From Mansonella perstans (Eukaryota > Nematoda > Chromadorea > Rhabditida > Onchocercidae): a stretch of DNA of 64,000 nucleotides. Location: NCBI GenBank assembly GCA_037074765.1, contig JBAMDO010000225.1, forward strand, positions 1 to 64,000, written 5' to 3'. The notes under the pieces were generated by a model. The model was not told the DNA's origin. It ran no database searches and worked only from the letters and a program-made list of their open reading frames with translations. Shown piece by piece: positions 1-13,415 of this stretch. Both the position numbers and the translations under genes were made by a program. Numbering within the stretch: the stretch's first letter is position 1; each line of letters starts with the position of its first letter.

Positions 1-222
1 CAGTTCTTTATTATTAATTGATAAACAGTTATAAATGAGTCTTAGTCCAAAGTTTATTAGAAGATTTTGATAGAATTTTTCCAGAGCGCAAATAATACCA
101 AATACAATTTTCACATAAACAACTTTGACAATATCAACAATAAATGAATAATGTAAATGAATTTTAGCAAACATTTGAATATTAATTAATAATTACTTTA
201 ATGCAATCTTTTAGATCATTAT

Positions 223-3200
223 TTATATCATGTCTTTTCTTTTATTACTGTTAAGTGAAATATATTGATCATCAACAGGAATTAATGTATCACATTTCTC
301 ATCCTTGAACAATTCCAGGACAATATTTTGTATTGGCATCGAAATTAATATATCCAATAGAAATGCTACGAAATTTGATAAAATAATCGTTCCAAGCGCA
401 ATATTTAGCTACAGAATTGTACTGTGTTAAATTTGAAATGTAAATTAAAACTTTATCTTTTAAAATTTCCTCTATCACAAATTATTTTCATTAAGTAAAA
501 TAACAAAAGACTATGAAAATTTTTTCAATTAATTTCATTGTAATTAAATCTTTCTTTTTTTCCACAAATAAAAAATGTTAATTTAAATTCATTCAGTTCT
601 GATATATTTATTCATTTATATCATAAAATGTAAAATTTTAAAAATGTATAAAATTTTTTGAACATACTAATGACCAAACAGTAGCGTGAAGTGGCCGATG
701 TAATGATGAGAAAAGGTATAATGATACAGGTTCCGAAACTAAAAATACTACGAAGATATTCTTTGCAAATGGTGAAAATATTCGCCATTCAAGAAATTGT
801 AAAAGACTACCTGAAAAATTCATATTTTTTTATTTTTTTAAAAGCATAAAAAATATGATTAGAAATAACATAGTATCCAGACGTTAAAAATAAATATAAC
901 AAATGACGTACGCATTAATTAATATATATGTGCGTAAATCAAAGTTTTTTTTAAGTAAGAAAAAGTAAATCAATACCAATTTTATGATTTCGATAGCGTA
1001 AATAAACCAGTGAACAAATAACAAATGCCCAAAGAGGTCGATGAAGTGCCGAATATGCAGCAAGGAAAAGCTGTGGGGCTGCATTTCCGGTGGCATATGG
1101 ATATAAGCCGAAAATGACAAATGTACCAAATAAGAGCAATATCAAAGGTGCGAACCACAGCAAACCCTAAAATTTCATTATACGTGAATTTTTTTAAATT
1201 TTTACTTTGAAATATTTCGAATTTAAACTGGCATTTACTCTTTTCTTATTGAAAAAGTCACTTAAGTTAAGGAATTTTATTATTTTTCTACTTTTAATAA
1301 CTGATTTGTCTCTACCAAGTATATTATTTATTATTACTAATTTTATTTTAATTCATTCTATTTTATTTCTATTAGTTGCTCTTTTCTTTGAAACTTTCAG
1401 TATTATTGTCAAATGTTAGTTTACTTTACATTTGTTTTCATACTAATCATTTAGTTTAACTTCTAAATGTAACAAAATTTATTATTTTATACACGTTATA
1501 TTGCTATAACAATAAGCATTGTTCATTGTAATGAGGTATTGTTATATAAATAATAATTATTTATTGTGTTTATGTTAATTTATAATTGCTATGATCTAAT
1601 AATTATGCTACTATGGCTATAAGGATACAGTGCAAATATGTAATGCTATAACAACTGGACTTTTTGTTCATTACGAATAGTTTTGCTGCAATACACAAAC
1701 AAATATCGTAATATATTTTATGTCGTAATAAATATGTAGCATATTTAATAATATATTTAATGCATAGTGCAATACCATAACAAATAAAAGCCTTATTGTT
1801 ATAACAATAATTGATTTCAAATGTAAAATTTGCAAAATGTATATTTGTTACTACAAAAATTTTATAATAAAAAATTTTGAATTATTAAAAAAAAGATCAA
1901 AAGCTCACATTACTGATCGATGATTGGCCAGTAAATAAAAAAGAGAAAAGGAAACCGATAAGAAATGCTGGCGCACGAGCCCAAGGCTTTGTATATAGCA
2001 AATCGATATATGTGTTATAAATTTCAGAACTGAAAATTTTTAGGAAGATAAAAAAGCTATATTTAGCATTGAAAAATAAACCAGCAAAGCGAAAGACTGC
2101 TAAAATTCAAAAAAAAAGAATTTGGAAATTTTCTTTCAAAAATATTTTATGGATAATATTTGAAATTTTAATTTAATAATTGAATAAAAATGATAATTTA
2201 AGTTTTTTTTAAAAATATTTCGTATGGTTTTTTAAATCAAAATATAAAAATTCAAAAATGTATTGTAGAAACTTACGATATTGGATTAGCTGTAAGTAAT
2301 AAAGTTGGTGACAATTTAGCAGTTGACACTTCATAAAATGTATACATAATTGAAGCAAAAAAACTTGATACAGCAATAGCCAATATAGCCGTATAGTAGC
2401 GCTTGGATATATAAAGCATTGGTAAAAGTAATAGGAAGAACTGCACAATTAAGGAATACAGATAAGCTCCATCCAAGCACTATAATTATTAGCTGATTAG
2501 TAATCATACTTTATCATCAACATATCAATTATTACCTGGTCATATCAGCTGAATAACCTATCAGTCATTAACTTTTAAATAATCTTACTAATGATAACTT
2601 CAGCAAACTTACTATCAAATCAATTTTTCTTCACCATTTCTCAATAATTAATTTATCTTACTTATTAATAATCATATCAATAATCAATTTGTCGTAATTT
2701 ATGAAACGAATAATTTGGTAAATAAAATGTTCAATCGCAAAAAACGAAATTTTATGGTTAAATTTGTTTGAAAAAAAGTAAGTGAAAATTGAAAAAAGTT
2801 TGGGAATTCATCATTATTTAATTAACAATTAAAATTTCATTGAGCTTTATTAAGAAGATTTGTCATAGATATGTAAAGGTGACATAATTGAAACAAAGTT
2901 ATCTTATTTAATAAAACAATTACAATCAAGTTGGATTAAAACATAATGAAAGTAAAATTTGAATTAAACAAATTCATTTGATCAATTTACTTCCAAAAAG
3001 AAAAAAAAAAAATTAATAAATTAATTTCGGGATTTCATGAGCTATTTAAAATATCTGCTGACTAGTGAAAAAAATTTGATCGATTCGAAAATAATTCATA
3101 AAATTGAAATTTCAAAGAAAATTTCAGGCTTTTGAAACTTAAAAATACCGTTTGATTGGGTGAAAAAAAATTGTTAATAAACAAAATATTTTTCCACCAT

Positions 3201-6200
3201 GAATCCTTGCAACGTGCAATCAAACTATCATGCATCCATATTGGCCCGGATGATAAGCGTTCATATAAGAATGTCATAAATAGGATTATGAATGCAAATA
3301 CCGGAAATATTCTGGAAAATTTTTTACATCAAAAATTTGAAGAATCAAACATTAAAGTAACGAATTGAAAATTTGAAATAATTAACTAACTTAGCATGAA
3401 ATTTAGCTAGTGGAAATGAGAGATAAAGCTTAAGTTATCATGAGCATTACTATAAAGTAACATTTCTTAAATAAACTTGAAAAATAAGCGAAAAATTTTG
3501 TAATAACTTTTAATTTTTTTACACTTCAAAATTTACTAACGGAAAAATGTATCGAAATTCATTAATTAATTAAAAAAATCTTAATAATAAATTGAATCTA
3601 ATGGGCAAACAAAAAAATGCAAAAGATTTAATTTTATTAATTTGATAAATAATTTTCGAAAATTTTATGAAATATTGAAATTATGGAAAATCAGTACAAA
3701 CTGTAATATCCGAATGAAGTAAAGCTTTTTGATATTATCTGTTGTTGTAATTATCTGTTGAATTAATAATGATGTAAGTAAGGTGTCGAGAGCGATTAAA
3801 CCATCAATGTGATAAGTGAAATTATTCAATGGATGAAGTTGCCAGCTATAGACACTTTCGTATGAGAATAAAACATTTTCTGAAATTTCTCTTACTTATT
3901 TAAATTTGAAAAAAAAAATCAATTTTGAAGTTATTATTGATTGGCAAAAAGAAAATTATTGCATTGAAGAAAATTTTTGGAATAAATTTCTGAAATATTG
4001 AAATTTTCGAAAGAAGTCTAACTAATTCTATAGCTTATAATAAAAAAAAAAAGCGGAAAAAAATAGTCAAGATTTATGATTTTAAATTTATAAAAACAGT
4101 AAGGCAAAATTTGATTTTTCTCCAATCACAATAATTATTACTAATTAAGCGATTAATTACTACTAATTAATCAGTTATTATTAATTATTTCTTTTTCTTT
4201 AGAACTAAAAATAATTAAATATGAACATACCAATATACGGTAAAATATAAATGAAACAATTAGCTGTAACAATAACTGATACGGTAATAACTTGTAAGCC
4301 TTGAATAGAATGATACTGATGTGATCGTTTCGTACTTAATGCTATATTACCATTTCGAGGAATTGATATGCATCGAGCAACTGCCTGTTAATTTCAAAGA
4401 TTTTAATTATTTTAAAGTTTTAATTGAATTTTAATCATCTTTCCTATTAACATATTGAAATTTCTTCTCCTTTCTCATGTAACGTTTATAATTATTATAA
4501 TAAATTCAAAATTATTAATTACAAACTTTTTTTAAATCTTTTATTAAAAGGTGCAAAAAAAAATAATGATGTTGAAATTTAAAAATGAATAAAAATTCAT
4601 ACTTTCATTTGTTTATTACATAAAAATTTCCATTTGTACACATCAATCAATGTACCAATGAATAAAAAGAATAACCAAAAAACGAATACAAATCTGAAAT
4701 CATTTTAATCAGTATCACAGCAAAGTTATCACGATAATTTAATCAATAATATGAACAGTGATAGTGATTATGTTTGATTGTATTACTGTTCCTTTTTTAA
4801 ATAATAAAAAAATTTTCATCAAACCTTAATTTATTTCGATATTTATTAGAAAAATTTCAGTGATTGCATAGATTTTTTTCGTTTCTATAATGAATTATAG
4901 AAATTATTGATTTTTTTTTGAAATATATAAAAAATTGAAAATTTTATTAGAAAAAAATTTTAAAAAAAAAAAAACTGAAAATTTTATTAGAAAAAAAATT
5001 TTTAAATTTTATTATTACACTGTTTATTTATTCTAAAATTAGAACTGCAGAAATATAATTTAATTGAAATTTTTTTCCCGCTATTCTTTTTCCTAATTTT
5101 TCAGAAACGAAAAAAGAAAAAAAACAAAATTATTGAGAAAATAAATGACAGGCCTGTTTTTCTTCTTCATTTTAAAATTTAACATTATGCAATGAAAAGC
5201 TATAAAATTGCATTGAAAGCATGGTTAAAAAAGAAATCACTTGGCAGTTTGGAAAAAAAAAAATTCGGAACGAATAAATTTTTATAGTTGTGAAATATTT
5301 TAATAGTAGCAATCCGTGTTAAATTCACAAATTAAAACAACGAAAAGTAAAAAGCTGAGAAAATTGCTTTTTGACAAATTTTCAAAGTAATAAGATTAAG
5401 AAGTATATTGTCAAATGTCGTTAATTAGTTGATATGATATTAATGAAATTTAAGAAAAAAACAAAAGAGAGAAAAAACATTAACTTGCATATAAGGAGGT
5501 CAAAAATTTTTTGTCTTTTAAAAAAACTTACAAAAAAATTTGTGAAGAAATTGGCCAGTGAAGAGGTGTTTCACATTCTGCACTTGTTGCATATGGTGTC
5601 ATCACTAAATTTTTTTATTGATTATGCGACAAGAAAAATTTTCATAATAAAATATATTTTAGTAAAAAATTTTTTTGTATAATAAAACTTGAGAAAAAAA
5701 CGAATTTGACACAGAACAAATGTGAATAATCCACGTAAAATTAATTGATACTGAATTTTTTCACGAAAGTTTTTAAATTCTTTAATCAGACTTCTCTAAT
5801 TTACTTCGAGCTAATTGGGTAATTTCTTGTGGTGCACACATTGTTGGAGCACATAAGCCTAGATGAATATCAAGAGTATCCAATTGTGGACAGTGCCGAT
5901 TCGTTTGAACATTTGGAATTTTCAAAAGAATCCGACAGTAGCGACCATCAAATGCCTTTGATCTAAATTTAAATAAGGGTTGGAAAAGAGAAACCGATAT
6001 TCAATCAACCATAAATGAAAATTTAAAAAAAAGCAGTCCGGAAGATTTCAACATAAGTTATTAGGTCTCGGCCCAGTGAGGGAAATATTCATTAATATGA
6101 CTAAATATAAAACATAATATACTTAAATCAATCTCAAACTCATCTCTGCTGAATTTCTTTTTGCAAGAAAATAAATCAATAAATTTGAAAATATCCATCA

Positions 6201-6413
6201 AAATTATCAAATTAAAATTTCACCAATCAATTGATAAAATAAAATAGGATATACCATTAATTGTTTTACTTTAGCTAAGAGAAACTTCGCAAATTTCAAA
6301 AAAAAAAAAAAAATAAACAAACTGTCGTAAGACTGAGCATTGTTCGTAATCACCCAACCAATAATAATTTCCTTCACTTATAGCTGGCGGCATCTTACCA
6401 AGTGAATCGAGCC
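223..6413 (-). CDS. NRF-6/NDG-4-type multi-pass acyltransferase (5' end not resolved)
   Basis: Twelve phase-compatible exons on the minus strand: 6323-6413, 5805-5962, 5532-5604, 4603-4693, 4231-4384, 3702-3879, 3149-3311, 2277-2479, 1909-2029, 977-1166, 668-810 and 223-408 (TAA at 223-225), about 583 codons. The first three exons read as the extracellular NRF domain (LDSLGKMPP, GDYEQC, GRYC, GLCAPTMC). A first membrane span ending GTLIDVYKW follows, then an acyltransferase-3 body of roughly ten hydrophobic segments containing FIRILQIFPVFAF, SWWKNILFINNFF and TKPWARAPAFLIG. C. elegans NRF-6 and NDG-4 belong to this family and act in lipid and drug transport in the intestine. Several signature residues are replaced: the family GH motif reads TAN near 4270, the WYLANDMQF motif reads YLYSLIVQF near 2445, and the Glu of the final ElP motif is Ser. 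The membrane fold is kept but acyl transfer is doubtful. The start exon and signal peptide were not found; an open stretch with a fitting donor ends at 6725 but is unproven. Confidence 0.85.
1499..1809. mobile_element. MITE-like element with imperfect terminal inverted repeats
   Basis: The stretch from 1501 begins TTGCTATAACAATAAG, and the reverse complement of the end (1807 backwards) begins TTGTTATAACAATAAG, differing at one base. Weaker matching continues inward for about 40 bases on each side (GTATTG recurs in both arms). Both ends abut TA (1499-1500 and 1808-1809), the target duplicated by Tc1/mariner elements. The roughly 300-bp interior has no reading frame. It lies wholly within the intron at 1167-1908 of the acyltransferase gene, so it would be a non-autonomous passenger. 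The mariner assignment is inference. Confidence 0.55.
4936..5003. repeat. Short AT-rich tandem duplication in an intron
   Basis: Two adjacent copies of a unit of about 26 bases (TGAAAATTTTATTAGAAAAA followed by A and T runs), about 40 bases apart, within the intron between the acyltransferase exons at 4603-4693 and 5532-5604. No coding content. Confidence 0.6.
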
Positions 6414-7161
6414 CTATAATTTAAAAAAAAAAAGGCATTTCAAATTGTGTGAAGGAAAATCAAAAAATTTCTTATTGTGAAAATTTATTTTCATTCAATT
6501 AATTTATTGTAAATTAAAAAAAAAATATTAATAATTATTTCAATGAAACTGTCAGTTGTATGGAATGCTTAATCATTAGTACTTCTAAGATTTATTTCTA
6601 GATTTACTTCTAAGATAGTTAATTATTATTAATTATTAATATTTCGAAATTTCCATCGTAGGTCATTTACGATTTCTTTTTATGAGTAATTTTAGTGCTT
6701 AATTTGATTAACAGCTTTTTTTACCTATCTGTATTAGTATTTCTTCATCAGTTTTATAATATATATCCTTATTAATTAACACAGTTAAATTATTATTAAT
6801 TAGCAAAAATACGTATCACAAGACAAAATGTGTAATTAGTTGATTTAATGATCAATTAGCTGAAATTCTCTAATTGTTATTATTCTTTCTTTGCTTAAAT
6901 CAATTTCACATCAAATTTTATTTTGGTATTCTTGTATATTATGCGTTTATTTTAAAATGGCATTTGAAATTTTTCCTTGCAAAATTACAATGAATTGAAA
7001 TATTTTCAAAAAATCCAAATATATTTGTTAAAAAAAATTTAAGTTATAATAAAAAGTATCGCAGTTTTTTTTTTTTTTTTTTTTTTTTTTAAATAAGCAA
7101 TTTATAATAAAATGCTGTAGCTAGAAAACTATCAATTTTTGTTGAAATTAAAATGCAAATA
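6414..7161. other. Unresolved 5' part of the acyltransferase gene / intergenic DNA
   Basis: The missing first exon(s) of the acyltransferase should lie here or be very short. The only candidate is a weak open stretch on the minus strand ending DEEILIQIG with a donor after 6725 in the correct phase, but it has no good acceptor or ATG. The rest is AT-rich, with a long T run at about 7067-7090. Confidence 0.4.
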
Positions 7162-7578
7162 TTAAAGTAAAATTTTTAAAATTAACAAAATAATAAACAT
7201 ACAAGTAATAACCCATGAAGTTTCACGTATAATATTTGTCATATTACGTGAACAATTCATGCATTGCTCGTAATCAACATTCTCCAAATTACATTCACGC
7301 CAATTATTATCCAAAAAATTGGATAATGAGCAAAAAATTTTCACCAAACCATCGCGACAATTTATTGTAAATGGTAAACGTCGTGTAATGTCACACATTC
7401 CAGCTGCTGTTTCTGGTAAATTAATATCTTCCAAAATCGCTGGCCATAAATAATCAATCGATTTAGGTCTTGTTGGTAGTCGAAAATAGCATAGAAGACA
7501 AGTTTGACAGATGGGTAAAATTATTGTAATTATAATTAGTAGCAATGATAGCAATGATAAACGCCTGGACAGCAACAT
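7162..7578 (-). CDS. Small Cys-rich secreted or membrane-anchored protein, unknown function
   Basis: One intronless frame of 138 codons. An acceptor-like TTTAG (AG at 7588-7589) sits ten bases before the ATG, as for an SL trans-spliced start. Residues 1-23 form a signal peptide (basic MLLSRR, then Leu/Ile-rich core). The middle holds regularly placed cysteines at 24, 27, 30, 62, 74, 83, 96, 106 and 109, and one N-glycosylation sequon (NMT, Asn112). Residues 122-138 are hydrophobic and run to the stop, which suits a GPI signal or a C-terminal anchor. I do not recognise the family; it is not a DB, ShK or Kunitz cysteine pattern that I can match. It lies head-to-tail upstream of the acyltransferase on the same strand, but its stop codon and own leader argue against its being that gene's first exon. 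It could be a nematode-specific surface protein. Confidence 0.7.
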   Translation of the reverse strand: MLLSRRLSLLSLLLIIITIILPICQTCLLCYFRLPTRPKSIDYLWPAILEDINLPETAAGMCDITRRLPFTINCRDGLVKIFCSLSNFLDNNWRECNLENVDYEQCMNCSRNMTNIIRETSWVITCMFIILLILKILL

Positions 7579-7589
7579 TGCAACAAACT

Positions 7590-10437
7590 AAATGATAAAT
7601 CGTGATGATAAGATCGAATTCCATTCAAGCAAAATTTTCGTTATCATTTACTGATAACAGTCATTTAATTTTCGCGAGATAACTTACAGCATTAGCAATT
7701 ATTATACACAAATGAATTTTTGAAGCTTCCAATTTTATCAATCAATTTTAATTGCGTAAATTTCGCCTAGGTATTTAATTTATGCTTTCTTTACTGTTTT
7801 CTTTCTTACAGAATTAAAATTAAACTTCAAAACTTTGCCCTATGACTTATGCATTTGTTGCGTTTCACCGTAAAGTTTGATAAAGCTAATTATAGAAATA
7901 AGTAATATTACACAATAATTTATTTTGCACAGATTGAATTTATTTGGCAATATCAGAATTGATAAATCAATTATGACCGTTATCCAGTTTCATTAGCTTA
8001 TCCATTTATTACATTCGTCAAAAATACAGAAAACACAACTTGTTTTAACTTATTTAATTTTATTGAAACAAAATAATGCCAGCGATAAATGAAAAAAGCA
8101 GTTGTTTTCGATAGAGAAAAAAGAATATAGAATGAATCATACGATGATTCATTAAAATTAATCATGATATTTATGAGATATCGACTAATTTTCACTTTTA
8201 AAATAGTATGGAAGTTTTAAAAATATAAATTAATGACGAGTAATTTAACGAAATTAATGAAAAGAATTTGTAGTCGATAAATTGATTGATTAATTGGTGA
8301 AAAGAATTAAAGCCTCAAATGATATATTATTCAAATTAGTACTTTATTCCAAATTAAAATTATGGTTAAATTAGCTATCACATTCTGTTTAAATTGCATC
8401 CTTATATAATTCAAATGTAAGCATAATATAAAAACATTGCTGGAAAGGAGAAAAGCAAAGTAAAATAGTTTTGATGAAATGAAGACCTGAAATTTTATTT
8501 TTAATGAAAGTTAAGCAAGATCAGGTATTGTTCCGGATTCGGATAGCAGGATACAATTCAGAAATGACAGTATTCTATGACTTTTATTATAATTGAACTT
8601 TTTATAATGACCAGAATGAAGCAAACGCTATTTCACTTTTCATGCAATTATCTCAAAAATTTTCATATCCCCTTTAATTAATTAACAAATTGATATTGTA
8701 TTTTGAATGCCGCATATTTTAAACGCTGCAAATGTAAACAATAAAATTTTATTTTTAGAATAGAAAAATTAAATAAGCAACGAGAAAAGTTACAGTGATT
8801 TCTTTTTTAGACATTAATACTTTATTATAAAATAAAAAGTCAAATCATACTAACTTAATTAAGCCAAGTGAAACTTTTTTTTAAAGAATTAAATTATTAT
8901 GCAACAAAGTTTCATATGTAAAATTTCATATATAAATAATTAAATTTCATATACTTAAGTTATTAGTTAGTTAAGTTATATGAATAATTAAATTATTGCC
9001 TTTTTCTTAAAATTATTGTCTCTTTAAAGTTATTTAATCAAAAATTGAATTACTGTTCTCTTAAAATCATTAATTGGAATTTTAAAATAACCTTAAAGAT
9101 AATAAGAATTGTAAACAAAATGAGATGAAAAAAAAAAGCAGGAATTGAAGGATTTACAGAATCCACTTTTAGCACATCAGTTGCTATTTCAACATTAATC
9201 GATCATTAACAACTGGCATTTTTTTTTTTTTTTCCTTTCATTTACTAATATGACAGACATTTACAAAATGTTTTTTAACAAAATTGTCATTTAATTCTAA
9301 ATTTTAATTTGTTTAGCAAAATTACACTAATTGCATAATTACAATAATACAGAGACCAAATAGTGTGAAAAAAAAAAATGCAGAAGAGAGAAGATATAAA
9401 AAATATATAATTTACTAATAAACTATAGTTTTATTGTTTGCATAACAAAAAAGAATGGCAATATTACTACTTATTGTCGTACAAACAATTTATAAATGAA
9501 AAAAAGAAAAAAAAAAAGCTGAAGTATATGCTATTTCAACAAGCTGCTAGCTGTGTGTTCAACAACATCAGTGTATGCTTGCTCAGTGAAACGATTTATA
9601 ATCAGCTATTAAATTTTCAAAGGAATTATTGCAAAATTTTTTGCTCATTTCAATCTTTTGTTCTTTTTCCTTTCTTTCTCTTAGTATATGCGCTATTTAC
9701 ATGTATATAAATTTAACATAATGAGTAAGACAAAAAAAAAAAAAAAAAAACAATGAAAAAATGAGAAACAAAAAATGAGAAAATCAACAATTCTAGATTT
9801 TTTTTCTAATTTAACCAGAAAGTCAAATTAAGATCACAACTTTGAAACGCAAAAGTAAAAATAATAAGTCATAAAAAATAACTCTACAACAACATTCGAT
9901 TTATGTCTCAATGACGAATGATATCACAGGGAAAAATATCTGATAGTATAAATTAATAAAAATGAAAATTGGTAAAGCAACGAAGTGCAAAAACAAAGTG
10001 AATTAGAATAAAATCTTCATTTTTGTCGTTAAATTTTTATTTTTCATATGATTAACTTCGAAAAAAAATAATAAATAGAAAATTTCAATATGAGAATTTT
10101 AAACACTTCAGAAATTCCTTCCAAATAATTACGATTTTTTAGATGAAACATGTTTAGAAAATGAAATATCATTCGTCCACAAATTCGTCCTACCATCAAA
10201 TGGAATATTTAAACCGGAGCACTGGAAAATAATCTCTTTTGTAATTATAATCACTGGAAGCAAAGGCCAAACAAAAAAAAAAAGAAATGTTCATGTAACA
10301 AAACTGATGAATACGACACGATCAGAGACAGCAGATAATTCATAATCGGTAATAATTTACTGAAAGTTAATCTCGGCCCATAACTGATCTCAAAATAGAC
10401 ATAAAAAAGTTATTAAGAATCACAGGAAAGTTTACAG
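7590..10437. other. Gene-free AT-rich interval
   Basis: About 2.8 kb with only short, stop-ridden frames and homopolymer runs (A runs near 9730, T runs near 9220). It separates the Cys-rich gene from the 3' end of rnf-113, and I see no conserved-looking element in it. Promoter sequence for the Cys-rich gene is expected at its left edge. Confidence 0.6.
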
Positions 10438-12649
<2,212 letters not shown>

Positions 12650-12658
12650 TTTCGATTC

Positions 12659-12661
12659 CCT
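12659..12661 (-). promoter_or_regulatory. Probable SL trans-splice acceptor of rnf-113
   Basis: On the minus strand TTTATTTTAG ends at 12660, ten bases before the ATG at 12649. No upstream exon is apparent, so this acceptor is best read as a spliced-leader addition site. Confidence 0.6.
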
Positions 12662-13415
12662 AAAATAAAGGACAATATCTGTAAGAATGTTAGTTATGAG
12701 AAATGAAAAATTACATGAAATAGAAGTATATGCCATGTACTAATTAATTTTTAGCATCAAATAATTGTAAAATTAAGGAATTAAAAGGAAATGATTGATA
12801 AAAAGATCAATTTTGCAACATATTTCATTCAAAATGTAAGATAAAAGTAATAAAGCAAATAACATTAATCAATAATAACACTGAAAATATGTTATCAGTT
12901 AATTAGGAAAATTGTACGGAAACAACAACCGATCTCGGGATATATTATCTCGGGATACCCCTGAGATAAACCAGTAATACCAAAACCAAAACAAATGAAA
13001 AACAACGAATGAAATAATTAACCAATATCCATCAAAGTTATCGCAATTCGAACTGCTACCAATTCAGTATGTTCTCTTTGTTATGCTCTTATTCTTTGCC
13101 ATCATTGCATCCTATAACTATTTTCAAACATACTTGCATTCTAAAAGGGTAATGTCTCATTAAATGGTATTAATTAGAATTTATTAATTAAAATATCAAT
13201 TAATTAAAATATTAATTAAAATTCGGGAAGATATAAGATTTAATGAGACGAAAAGTTTGATTTTAGATTGTAAGAAAATTTAAAAATTATTTTTTTATTT
13301 CATCTTTTGAACGTTTCTTACTAAAATCATTCATTAGAAAGAAATTATGAAACCAGCTAATATAGGCAATTGATTGATAGAAATTTTTAAAATTTTTGAA
13401 AAAATTTTTCAGGTT

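Noticed and set aside
884..1129. A second minus-strand frame over the acyltransferase exon at 977-1166
   Set aside because: Shadow frame; the other frame encodes the membrane segments and fits both splice phases.
9438..9710. A 90-codon plus-strand frame in the gene-free interval
   Set aside because: Lys run from an A tract, no in-frame ATG at its listed start and no splice partner.
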